In this document: one piece after another, positions 47,945-58,157 of the stretch
Layout of the letters: every line of letters begins with the position of its first letter
How positions within the stretch are numbered: position 1 is the first letter of the stretch
Origin: Schistocephalus solidus
Taxonomy: Eukaryota > Platyhelminthes > Cestoda > Diphyllobothriidea > Diphyllobothriidae
Length of the DNA stretch: 64,000 nucleotides
NCBI GenBank assembly: GCA_017591395.1
Contig: WEDG01002050.1
Span: 1 to 64,000, forward strand
Direction of reading: 5' to 3'
Translations under genes and position numbers: made by a program
Notes under the pieces: generated by a model
What the model saw: only the letters and a program-made list of their open reading frames with translations
Database searches by the model: none
Told to the model about the DNA's origin: nothing

Positions 47945-49190
47945 GGAATAAGAGTCCTTCACGAGGAGATGTTTATTAGCTGGCTGACGTTTCGGGTAGT
48001 TGTTTTGTCTACCCATCTTCAAAGACTGGACATTCATGCTCACTGCACTCATGATATGCCATTCTTGACCTTTTGTCTGTTGAGCTGCCTGTCTGGCTGC
48101 GTCGGACACGCATCATGCCATAGCCTGTGTTGCCATCACCGAACCCGCTAACAGGCTGTGTTTGAGTCGGCCGGCCTTTCACCATGGCTTGTTGCGCCCT
48201 CGTCCTCGTTGGTCGCGGAGATGATTGGCGGCCCAATTGTTCTACGTCCTGGCGGTCTCCTGTCAAGACTGTTCATAAAACCAGATAGGGGGCAGGCAAA
48301 GTAATGTGGCGGTTGACTGAGCGGTCGATGGACATCCAGGCTACTTTGATCGGCCTTGACGTGTGATCCTCGCCTCGAACCACGATTTCAACGGCGTCAA
48401 AGTTTCAGACGTGGCCAATCTGCGCGCATGGCTTGCCGCCTCTAACTTTGGGTTAAACCTTCGTACAGCCAACTGATGCTCTGGCATTCACGTTTGCAGC
48501 TGTTGACGGGTTTGTCCTTCGCAGTTGCACATCCCAAAAACTGCACTGAAGTCGGTAGACAACGGCCGAATTCTCCTGTCTAGGGACAGGGTCTTTTGGC
48601 CGCATCACTTGCTGGCCTATTGGTGAGTTAGGCCTGTGGGCTACTCTTATTCCGAGAGGCGCGAGGGATCTAGCCACGGTTTTGGAGACCCCTTTCATGT
48701 ACGGAATGCCCCACCATGATTTTGGTTGACAAGGCTCTTCGTTCCGCTTTTTTGTTGCATCCGATTCCATTCTATGAACGCTTGCAGATAGCCGTTGGTT
48801 TGAAAAGCTCAGGCAGAAACCTAATCTCGTCCCATTGGCGACTGGCGTGCTGCAGCGCGTTTTAACTTATCGGTATCGTGTGCCTACACAACTTCGCTGG
48901 TGTTGCAGCGGATTGTTGCTATAGTAACTCAGCATTTGCAACATATTCGTCGGTTTTCGGTAGACTGACGTCATCATTTTGCCGTCCAGTTGGCGGAAGT
49001 CTCGAAAATCTAAGAACCGAAGCCGGCCCTCTACTTCTTCCATCATGAACTGCAGATCTGCTAAAATCGAGTACAAGCGCTCTTTATAATGGATGATTCT
49101 ATCCTGTTCGATGACACCGAAGGTGTCGTCAACGTAGCGTTCACCAACAGATGCTTACTAGGTGTCTGAAATTTCGGTGGCCTAACAGGC
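47945..49190 (-). mobile_element. Penelope-like element, 5'-truncated, decayed
   Basis: On the minus strand, from right to left, it reads RYVDDTFGVIEQDRIIHYKE (the RT YVDD motif, near 49150), then FMMEEVEGRLRFLDF and TSVYRKPTN (RT continuation). A linker follows (IPYMKGVSKTVARSLAPLGI), then a GIY-YIG region recognisable by AVVYRLQCSFWD, and a C-terminal part with NRHITLPAPYLVL. Frameshifts and stops break it. The 3' end carries a hammerhead-like motif and aataaac. The RT upstream of YVDD is missing: the copy stops where a second 3' end in the opposite orientation begins. Confidence 0.85.
47986..48023 (-). ncRNA. Hammerhead-like motif at Penelope 3' end
   Basis: The minus strand reads TTTGAAGA, T, GGGTAG, a nine-base loop, CTACCC and GAAACGTC. 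Stem II is a perfect 6-bp pair and the GAAACGTC tail is intact, but the first core base is U instead of C. It has the same layout, including the extra U, as 11953-11986. Confidence 0.5.
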
Positions 49191-49330
49191 ACAAGGCAAC
49201 AAGTGGCATATAATGAGAGCAGTTAGCATGAAGATCCAGGCTCCGCAGATGGGTAGACGAAACAAGTACCAAAAACGTCAGACATCTAATAAACATCTCC
49301 ATGCGAACGCCTCTTCTTCCTTTGACATAC
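49190..49330 (+). mobile_element. Penelope 3' end in inverse orientation
   Basis: It is homologous to the minus-strand 3' end at 47945-48090 (shared order: tggcatataatgagagcagt, cagatgggtagac, acgtcagac, ctaataaacatctcc) but lies on the plus strand. It directly abuts the truncated RT end of the neighbouring copy. A weak hammerhead-like core sits at 49245-49279 with a broken stem. Confidence 0.7.
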
Positions 49331-49814
49331 CACCTGAGAATAGCATTTCACTAATATTTATTTGTATAATGTCTCTGACGTCTCAGTAATCTTGTTTTTC
49401 GACCCTACGGACGTCTAAATATAGGAGCAATTCTGTGGCTGCCAATTACTTCCACCCGCACGTTAAAATTCCGTAGGGCCGATTTATAACAGAGTTAAGT
49501 TGTTGTCAATGCAGATCTTTTTAAAAAATAACGGCCTCATTTTTTCCACAAGACCCAGACTAGAACCGCGTTGTTTGAGTGTGAATACTAGTTTTGGGCG
49601 GAGTCAAATATTTGGTTCAAATAATTCTTGCTAACTTCCCTGAAAAAATTTGACCGAACAGTGACAACGTCAAAGTGGTTTCCTGAAAATTACAATAAAA
49701 ATAACAGGGTTTCTGTGTTCTTCTGACCACATATACATTTCATTCTCGAAGGCGTTTTGTCTTTCAGGGTATTTGTTTGAGTTAAACATGCACTTGGGTT
49801 TTTATTGGACCCAA
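49331..49814. other. Intergenic, nothing recognised
   Basis: AT-rich sequence between the Penelope pair and a SINE. No exon or repeat match was found. Confidence 0.4.
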
Positions 49815-50010
49815 TTGTCAAAACATTGGCAGCCGGGGTTGGATTCAAACCCACAAAGCTTGAGTACAGCCAACGCTCTAGCCAACTGAGTTACGAATCT
49901 CCAGCGGGAGTCATGAGTTTGGGTCGAGTTACCAGCCCAGCCTACTGACAGCTATGGAATCCACCAACTCGGATGCAGCAAGCTGACTGTCCAAGCAGGA
50001 TTTCATAAAC
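49815..50010 (-). repeat. SINE family 2 copy with tRNA-like part
   Basis: On the minus strand the body (cagtcagcttgctgcatccg, ttggtggattcc) precedes a tRNA-like section: gattcgtaactcagttggct (A box) and gtgggtttgaatccaaccc (B box). Unlike the 22285 copy, the anticodon region is present, so it best shows the tRNA ancestry of the family. Confidence 0.65.
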
Positions 50011-50376
50011 GATCAATTTAGAATTCACCAGTTGAACACCAGGCGTAATTACGTTTTACTTGTGAGAATAACCTCCAATCATCTATGAACTAGCGATGAT
50101 TTTTTTGAGAAGCAGGTATGCCCAAATGTCAGCCCGATACACTTACGTTTATACGTACTATAGGAAAAAGGTATCCTGTGGGGAGGGTAGGATGAAAAAA
50201 TGACAACGTTCCAGCGCTTTAGTGATAGGACTGGTGTGACGCTATTATCTTAAAAAAAGAATACGGTGCATTTAGGGATGTCTTCTATAACCTTCACGAA
50301 AGGTAATCAGACTGAAATTTTTTTATCCTAACGACAGTATGGAGTAGAAAAAAATCCTTCGATAAATCAACCATAC

Positions 50377-50469
50377 CTTCTGTGAAAACGCTCTTCAAAT
50401 TGAGACAATCAATTGCTGAGTACACCTTCATCGGTTCTTCATTTCCAAGCAATTCGCGAAATGGTTTTC
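50377..50469 (-). CDS. Host gene exon, downstream of 50645-50863
   Basis: Acceptor aatttatctaacttttag and donor G|GTATGG enclose 93 bp encoding KPFRELLGNEEPMKVYSAID then CLNLKSVFTE. Its two leading bases complete a glycine with the trailing base of the exon at 50645-50863, so the join is in frame. Other frames are closed. The protein family is not recognised. Confidence 0.65.
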
Positions 50470-50644
50470 CTAAAAGTTAGATAAATTCCAAAACTGTGTC
50501 CAAAGTAATGAATTTCGACTGCAGATAAAAATTCTGTCACGCGGAAATATCCAACCTTCGACACCGTCATATGTAGGAAGGTTCAAACCATCAGCAAATA
50601 TACCGAATTTTGAGTAATTGATACAGTAACAAGAGGAATCTTAC

Positions 50645-50863
50645 CCGAGATAATGGTTAGATAGGTAATCAGGTCATCAATGACGCGTACGTCTTTCAAG
50701 CGCCTGTTTTCAAAAGTTTCAGCAGCTGTCTGTGGATCACTTAGGTCTGTCGTGGTTTCCTTGCTTATGTTATTAAACATTGTCTGCTCATCATCACTTT
50801 GGTAACTTGAGTGCAAGACGAGATTTCCGATTTTGGCTTTGGAGTCGGATATTTCAAACGAAC
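50645..50863 (-). CDS. Host gene exon, upstream of 50377-50469
   Basis: It is 219 bp between a strong acceptor (caacaaatttttccaatag) and donor CGG|GTAAGA. It encodes an acidic, Ser/Thr-rich segment (SDDEQTMFNNISKETTTDLS) followed by a helical end (RRLKDVRVIDDLITYLTIIS). Together with the next exon it forms about 103 residues of continuous frame. The rest of the gene was not found in the window. Confidence 0.65.
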
Positions 50864-50869
50864 CTATTG

Positions 50870-51590
50870 GAAAAATTTGTTGCAGGTAGATGAAATGTGT
50901 GTGCAAACGTTTGCTTTGAATAAATACAAAATTAATAAATATGTTTCGATTGGTGATGGGAACTGTCAAATTCAAAACTATGGAAAATTATTTGGTCTAG
51001 ATTCTCAACTAGAGCCCCAATTAACCTTAACTCTCTATGGAACAAAACTGATGACACTACTAACTCTGTAGGAAACAGACCTACATGAAAAGTCACAATT
51101 TGAATATTGATCTTTTTGTTTTCGCAAAAGGTTACACCTTCCACAGGAGAAAAATAATTGTGTTGATAACTAGCCAAAACAGTAATAACAGCGGCCTAGT
51201 CTACGAATATACGCGGAGGAACTCTGGATTTCACTTGTGACATTAAAAGTTAGCGAGACTTCCAAGAACAGGCATTTTAATTTTGCCTTCAATTGAATAG
51301 ATATGCAAATGCGTTTCCCAACCGGTATGCCTGTACGTCGGCATCAGCCAGTCAGTCGGGGACAATGGGAATGACCACTGCTCATAAAACCGATTTTGGT
51401 GAAATCGTGCCCATCATTAAACTGTCTCCCTCCGCAATCTCACCGTGCTTAATGAATAGGGGTTTAGGGGCACCGTATAGGTAGCATTAGGTCGCTCCAT
51501 TTTTTGTGCAGCTGGTGAATGCTCCCGTGTCAGCCCTTAGCTGGTACCCAAATATCGCCAATGGCTACTCGAAGCTAGACTAGGCTTAGT
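50870..51590. other. Intergenic or intronic, nothing firm
   Basis: Short open frames only. No exon upstream of the 50863 acceptor could be placed. Confidence 0.35.
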
Positions 51591-51899
51591 GGCTAAACCC
51601 CCGGTAACGGTCTCAACTAGCGGAATAAAACTGGTGAGGCTCTCTGGCGTCTAACGTCGCCACCCCGGGTAGTCCTGCTTCCTATCCCCTCTCCCTACTC
51701 CCCTCCCACTTTCAAAAGGGCGATGTGCAACCTCGTAGGTGGTCCAGGCTAACTCCGGTCGGTCTCCAACTAAAAAAACCAATTCATGACCCACAGTGGA
51801 ATTCGGATCCCGTCTTAGAGGTCCGAGCAACCCAACTTAGGGACAGCAATGCTTGCCTCCTCGCAGAGGAAGTGACTAGAAAAGGTGTCCTAAACAAAT

Positions 51900-52700
51900 G
51901 GTGGGTCTCACGTCTTCTGCAGTCGACCGTGGCACACGTGTCGAAAAACTCAAATACCCACAAGGTCTTTCATCCACATCTACCCCCGCCGTACCCTCTG
52001 GGCTGCTCGGGTGTGTCCGCTTACCCAAAAAGCCTGGAATGTTCGTTCTTTATGGACAATCCGAGGAGCAACCAGCCGGAACGGAGAACGGCGCTAGTCA
52101 CTCGAGATCTGGCGCGCTAAAAGGTGAAGATCGTCGCTTTCAACGACACCCGATTCTCTGAGCAGGGCCAACTGGAGAAAGTGGATGCTGGATACCTCTT
52201 CTTCTAGAGAGGCCGACCGACTGATAACCATACGCCTACGTCTTCAGGGCCCACATTTTCCATCATCATCCGCGCCTACGCTCCCCAAGTGGCTAGCAGT
52301 GATGAGGTGAAGAACGAATTCTACGAGAGAATGCACACACTCTTGACATCTGTGCCGAAAACGGACAAACTAGTTGTCCTTGGCGACTTCAACGGCCGCA
52401 TCGCGTCAGACCCCGCTGCATGGGTGGGAGTACTGGGTCCCCATGGTCTCGACGGTTGTAAGGCCTTCTTTATCTGTGAACCTGCGCAGAACGGTCTCCT
52501 GCCAATAAATACCTTCTTTTGCCCTCCGACCCGGGAGAACGCCACGTGGATGCGGTCCCGATCACGGTGCTGACAACTGATGGACTATGTTTTCTTAAGG
52601 AGGCGATATCGACTGGATGTGCTGGTGACCAATGTGATCCATGACGCAGACGGCTAAATGGATCACCGCCTCATCATTTCCCAGATGAAGCTCCGATTTC
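51900..52700 (+). pseudogene. LINE copy B endonuclease
   Basis: Fragments of an APE-type endonuclease appear in several frames: FMDNPRSNQPERRTALVTRD (N-terminal region), VVLGDFNGRIASDPAAWVGV (the GDFN motif, near 52375) and MDHRLIISQMKL (the DH motif, near 52657). The family cleaves target DNA to prime reverse transcription. Frameshifts and stops (for example a TAA before MDHR) make it non-functional. Confidence 0.8.
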
Positions 52701-52829
52701 AACTCTGTAGAAGGCTCCAAGGTAGACGATCACCATGTAAGTTAAATATGTATCTGCTAAATTTGCCTGCTCACTGTTTGGACTTCAGCAACCAATAAGT
52801 CCAGAAACTGGAAGATCTTCAGGCTCCAG

Positions 52830-54080
52830 ATGATACCACCGCCGTGCAGACAGGATGGTGTCAACTGCGAAACATCATCCAATCCACTGTCCTCGATGCT
52901 CTCGGACGCGCACGCCGTCAATACCAGGACTGGTTTGACGACAATGAGGCCGCAATCAGCAACCTACTCACGGTTAAGAACCGACTGCACAAAGCTTGCA
53001 TGGAATGCCGGACTGACGCCAACAAAGTGGCTTTCTTTAGACGCCACCACGTTGTACATAAACGGCTGTGGGAGATGCAGGACGCCTGGATGACCCAGAA
53101 GGCTGAAGAAATCCAAGGGTAAGTGGATCTTAACGAAATGAAAAAGTTCTTCAACGCAACCTACGGCCCTTACGTCAAGGTAACCGCACTGCTACTCAGC
53201 TCCGATGGCACAAAACTTCTATAGGATAAATGAAAAGTCTAAAGCGTTAGGCCGAGCATTTTAGAAGTGTCCCCAGCCGATCATCAACCACCTCTGATGC
53301 TGCCGTCGGCCAGCTTTCCCAATTGAACCTGGATCTCCAGCCTTGCCTACCAGATACCATCCGGCCATGCAAAAAATATTCAGCTCGAAAGCACCGGGAT
53401 CTGACGCAATCCCGCCAGATATATATGAGCACGGTGGGCTCCGTGTGAGACATCTCGCTGCTCAAGAGAGCTGGGAAGGCCTTCGCCCGTATCCTTCTTA
53501 ATCGTCTGAAGGGCCACCTAGAGCAAGGACTGTTCCCGGAAAGCCAATGTGGTTTCCCACAACACCACAAAACAACCAATATCGCCGCTATCCAGTTACA
53601 AGAGAGGGGCCAGAAGATGTAAACCACACATACACTAACTTCGTGTATCTGGCGAAAGGCTTTGACGCGGTAAATCGTGATGGACTGTGGAAAAATCATG
53701 CAGAAACTCAGCTGTCCTAAGGGGGCCATGCACGTGGTGTGTCAGCACCTTGATCGGATGATGGCGCGTTTCAGTGACAATCGGACGGTCTCCGAAGCAT
53801 TCGCAGTGACCAACGGAGTGAAACAGGGCTGCGTACTGGCTCCCACCCTCTTCAGTCTCATGTTCTCTGCTGCGCTGATGGACGCCTACCACGATGAGCC
53901 GCCTGGGATCCGCATCGCCTACAGCACTGACGGGCACCTTCTCATCAGCCGGCATATGCAAGATCTAGCCATCACAGTCCAGGATCTGGACTTCGCGGAC
54001 GACTGCTCCCTCAACACCACGACTAACACACAACACGGTCAAAACAGTGGTCATGCACTGATTGTCACTCTGCACCGGCG
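52830..54080 (+). pseudogene. LINE copy B reverse transcriptase, 5' part
   Basis: It reads MQDAWMTQKAEEIQG at 53100, then a decayed palm region, [20 protein letters not shown] near 53800, and LDFADDCSLNT near 53990 (catalytic FADD). A TAA at 53620-53622 falls at the same codon as the TGA of copies A and C. After FADD about 25 codons are deleted relative to copy C. Confidence 0.8.
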
Positions 54081-54084
54081 GGCT

Positions 54085-54382
54085 TTTTAAATTGAGCCGC
54101 CATCTTTTCTGCTCTCCATTCGCATGTGAATCCTGTTATATATACGTCGATTGGCCTATTTCACCCATTTAAAACTTAATTTTAACCTTATTTGTTTATT
54201 CGAACAACAAAAATGAGGTCCTCAGCACACGACGCTGGTAACATATTGAAGGAAGCTCAAATTGATCGATATTTAGATGCGCATTCAAGGACGATTCTTC
54301 ACGGTGAATGGAGGATCTTTTTGCTGAAATGTTTGGAATTTTACTTTAAAAATAAAGCGTAGCTCTCTCTCTCTCGGAATAC
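54085..54382 (+). repeat. 0.3-kb repeat R3, copy 2, inserted in LINE B
   Basis: It starts gggctttttaaattgagccg and ends with a (CT)n tail. It splits the LINE RT. It holds an intact 49-codon ORF (54213-54362) that begins MRSSAHDAGN and contains AQIDRYLDAHSRTILHGEW. The same frame is recognisable in copy 1 with one stop. No clear target-site duplication was seen. Confidence 0.75.
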
Positions 54383-55430
54383 GATGCTTGTGAAATCAAT
54401 GTCAACGATAACCAGCTCAAGGCTGTGTATAACTTCGCTTATCTTGGAAGGACACTGTCACGAAAAACGAAAATCGACGATGAGATTGTGCACTGGACCT
54501 CCAAACCCGGCCAAGCCTTTGACCGGCTGCAAGCCTCCGTGTGAAATTGGCCTCTCCAGACTTCTTCGGAGGAAATGCAACAAGCACTCCGACAACATCA
54601 ACTTCAAGCTTCAAGCCCCATAAGGGTGACCAAACTCACTACCGGTGATCAAACTTCGATGCGGCGATCACATCAGTGGCCACAACCGACAGCACTTTCT
54701 TCACTCCCACCACCGATGAGATCCTCCCCGACGGCTGTCACCTGCTACCCACACCACCACCGCCTCTTCCACTAGCCAGTTTACCTCAATTATAACCTGT
54801 CCTCATTGCGATAGCCCATTCACACCACACATCAGCCTGGTCGGTCACTTGCAAATTCATCGCACACCGACTGGCGACCCAGTGCCTGGGGCACCAACAC
54901 ACAGAAGAGAACACCGCCTCCACTGCTCTTACTGCCCTCACGCATTCATTCGCCGCATGGGCCTTATCGGTCACATTACCATCCACGAAAGTGGAATCCA
55001 CCGCGATGCCGCCACACTTATCACCTCTTGTGCAACGATCAACACCTTCGTCCTCAGCCCTCCCATGAGCTCAACCACCAGTACCAGCAGCACAAACCTG
55101 CCGACACAGCACCTCCCGACATATCCTGTACTCATCGGCACTGCACATGCACATCACGCATCGGCCTGGTCAGTCACTTGCGAATCGATCACACAGGGAC
55201 TGGTGAACCATTGCCCGGAGCATAAAAATACACCCGCCACAGCTGCCCGCATTACACACTCACATTCACTCACTGCATGGGACTACTCGGTCACATGCAC
55301 CTGCATGAAAACCTGCGGTAGAGCCCTGCCGAGCATCACATCTACATTTCCTCACCAGCATCTACATCAGACATTGTCACGTGCAACACCATATAGCAAG
55401 TGTTTGCAATCCGCCCCTCTCATGTGAGAG
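54383..55430 (+). pseudogene. LINE copy B: RT end and zinc-finger tail
   Basis: It continues after the insertion with NFAYLGRTLSRKTKIDDEIV (RT thumb region). After a large deletion come finger remnants HISLVGHLQIHRTPTGDPVP (near 54840), LHCSYCPHAFIRRMGLIGHI (near 54925) and, further on, RIGLVSHLRIDHTG (near 55160). The spacing of about 80-150 bp between fingers matches copies A and C. Confidence 0.75.
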
Positions 55431-56159
55431 GGAAATATGAGTATCAGCTCATTCTTCATATGGCTTCTCTGCTGCATGTGTGATCGGAGCCTAAAATTAT
55501 TATGGTACTCTAAGCACCGTAGCTTAAAATGTTACCATGTGACGGCATAACTCAGTGTGTGTTTCTGTGAGGTGACTGACTGGCGGACTGAGTTTCAGGC
55601 TACAATAATTCCTTCTTACTCTGGCCTTTATGACACTCCCACTCCGTGTCAGGTGTGGCAGCGAGCCTAGGGGTGTCAAAATACAGGCTAACCACCTTCC
55701 TCCTCGTCCACCTCTGGTCTTCTTGACTTGGTCATTACACCGAGCGCAAGTAGGGGAGTGGAAGTGAGTGCGGTAGATGCAGCGCAAGCCTACCCTCTCT
55801 CTTTTATAATTCAGGCACAACTCATCGTCCCCGTGGCCCCTTGCAGTGGTACGCATGATGTACCTCGTCCGATAAGAACTTTTAACTTTCTAGGACGGCT
55901 GAAAAGCGAGTGGGGTACGGTGCCTTGCCACTTGCAATTCTCGTGCCGGTTCTTCACTTCAAATCTTGCCAAATAGAGTAATAAGGCAGTAGGTGGTAAA
56001 ATAAGGTCGGTTAGAGAACTAGCCATTACCTCTTGGCAATTTCTTCAAGCAATCATCTTATCCTATTAACAGATAACCTTTCGAAATACAGTTTGTACGA
56101 CGCTGTGATAGCTTAAAAGCGGTTCCGTTTCATCATTCAGAGAAGACCCATAAGGAACT

Positions 56160-56372
56160 ATTTACGTGATGCATACAAGATGTTCATTTCCTGTTCAGCG
56201 GCCGGCTACACAGGCGACTAGATGGTGTGGTGATGGGCTCACCGTTTGGACTGTTTATTGCAAATGATTTTGCGAGTAGGATCAAAGAAAACAAGTACAA
56301 AGAACACCATCCATAACCTCGAATTTTACCGTCCGTACGTGGATGACATATTGCGCCTGGCAAATGATGATG
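56160..56372 (+). pseudogene. Penelope-like RT fragment
   Basis: Frames read VHFLFSGRLHRR, LDGVVMGSPFGLFIANDFAS and NLEFYRPYVDDILRLAND. These are RT motifs of Penelope-like elements (MGSP and YVDD). The fragment ends where the 3' terminus of LINE copy C begins on the other strand, so the LINE appears to have inserted next to the YVDD region. Confidence 0.8.
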
Positions 56373-57229
56373 ACAGTTCAACGATCGATTTTGATGAGGT
56401 CCACCATATGCTCCACACCAGGTGGTGCAGGGACGGTGACTTGCGCGTGAATTAGTTTTAAGTGATAGTAGCCTTGCGCTGCAGCTACCGCACTCTCTCC
56501 ACCTCCCTTACCTGAGCCCGGTATCAAGACGGAGTCAAGAAGACCGGAGACGGGAGAGAGCGCCGGCGGCTGGCGCAGCCGGAGACGCCTCTGGGTGTAC
56601 CACCATACCTGGCTCGGATCCCATGGAGCGGGAGTGCCATAAAGGCCACATTAAGAAGGAGCCATTGCAGCCTGACTCACAGTCCACAAGTCAGCCACTC
56701 CACACAAAACACACATCGGGCTGACCACGCGGTCCGAGTTATCCCGTCAGTTGGCAGCCTTCCAAGCCACGGCTTTTAGCGAACCGTGATAGTTTCCAGC
56801 GCGTCACATTTGTTTACAGTGAGGAAAATGCGCTGAGCTGTTGACCTTACTCTCTCCCCTAGCCCCACAATCAGACCACCAACCGAGCCAGTCAGCTGTC
56901 TGAGGTGGGAGTGGGTGCATTAGCTGACGGGTCGGCGTACCCATCTTTGCGCGCCACAGCACGACCTGGCCTCATAACGCACACACCAGGAGTAACTTAC
57001 TCAGAGGATATAGAGGAGCCATCGCCATCTGACTCCAGTCCACTGGTCAGCCACTCGACACACACAGCACATACACTGGGCCAACGGCGTGGTCTGGTGT
57101 AAGTGTCAGATTGGCAGCCTTCCAAGCCACGTTTTCTAGGAAACCGTGATTTTATCAGGTACATTATGACGATTGTGAGGGTGGTGTCTATGTATTAGTG
57201 TAGATGGTGTGAGCTGATGTGGCTTAGCC

Positions 57230-58090
57230 TCCGGTGGTTTACCGCAGGTTGTAGTGGAGGCACATGTGTCCTAATAGGCCCATGCGGTGTGTAAATGTGC
57301 GGGAGCAGTGAGGGCAGTGCAGGCGGGCGCGGCGACTGTATGTCGGAGCCCAAGGCACTGGTTCACCAGCCTCCGTGTGATGGATTCGCAGGTGACCGAC
57401 CAGGCCGATGCGTGAGTTGAAGTTGCGAGGTCATTTTGGGCAGGAGAAATCGGTAGAGGCTGGGGGGATGTTATTCATGATAGTGGGGGTGGCACTGGCG
57501 GTAAGAATGGCAGGAGCGGAGGGTGTGCATGATGTTTCGGTGTTGTCGGCATTGCGGTGAATTCCGCTGTCATGGATGCGCATGTGACCGGATATGGCCA
57601 TGCGATGAGTGAATGCGCGAGGACAGTGAGGGCAGTGGAGGCGCCGATCTCTGCTGTGTGTTGGTGCTTCAGGCACTGGTTCACTAGTCTCTGTAGGATG
57701 GATTCGCAAATGACCGACCAGGCCGATGCGTGAGGTGAATGTGCGGTCGCATTGTGGACAGTTTTAGGAGAGCGTCCCCATCGCTGATGGTGGTGGTGGT
57801 GGTAGTGAAGGCGAAGGCGGTGGTGGTTGCGATGGTGGGGTAACAGGCGATGAGTAGAGGGATGTGGTCTGTATAATGGTGGGAGTAATGGAATTGATGC
57901 CAGGAGTGAGGGTGGGGGAGTCCGAAGGAGGGTTGGCAGAATTTGACGCATAATTTGGAATTTTCGATTGCTGGTGCATTGCGTCCGAAGATGTCCAACC
58001 AGGCCGATTCGCGCACGGTAGATGCGTTGACAGCGCGGGCATGTTGGCAGGGCCTGGGCATCGACGATGTTGGTCCGGGGCTCTGGTGAC
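57230..58090 (-). pseudogene. LINE copy C: C-terminal zinc-finger array
   Basis: About five C2H2-type fingers are visible: ALPTCPRCQRIYRARIGLVG (last ligand Cys, so C2HC), a second degenerate finger near 57730, LHCPHCPRAFTHRMAISGHM, PRNFNSRIGLVGHLRIHHTE and LHCPHCSRTFTHRMGLLGHM. Pro/Thr/Ser-rich linkers and a repeated EPVPxAPT linker join them. The array follows the thumb domain in the same polyprotein. It is presumably a nucleic-acid-binding tail. One frame covers 57475-58245. Confidence 0.8.
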
Positions 58091-58157
58091 TTTCGTGCCG
58101 CTCTTTTGGCCTTGGCGGCGGCGATCAAGTAGGCCTCATAGATTGCTGAACCAGTCT

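Larger units (their letters stand above)
51600..55880 (+). mobile_element. LINE copy B, 5'UTR to 3'UTR, interrupted
   Basis: It is the same family as copies A and C. It covers the 5'UTR and N-terminus (51720-52080), AP-endonuclease, RT, zinc fingers and 3'UTR (about 55500-55880). It has an internal deletion in the RT after the FADD motif and is split by a 0.3-kb repeat at 54085-54382. It is the most diverged of the large copies and ends without the clear terminal unit seen in A and C. Confidence 0.85.

Noticed and set aside
56390..57150. Independent 0.7-kb SINE or MITE family.
   Set aside because: The sequence follows the zinc-finger region in LINE copies A, B and C, so it is the LINE 3'UTR. 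Isolated copies are 5'-truncated LINEs.
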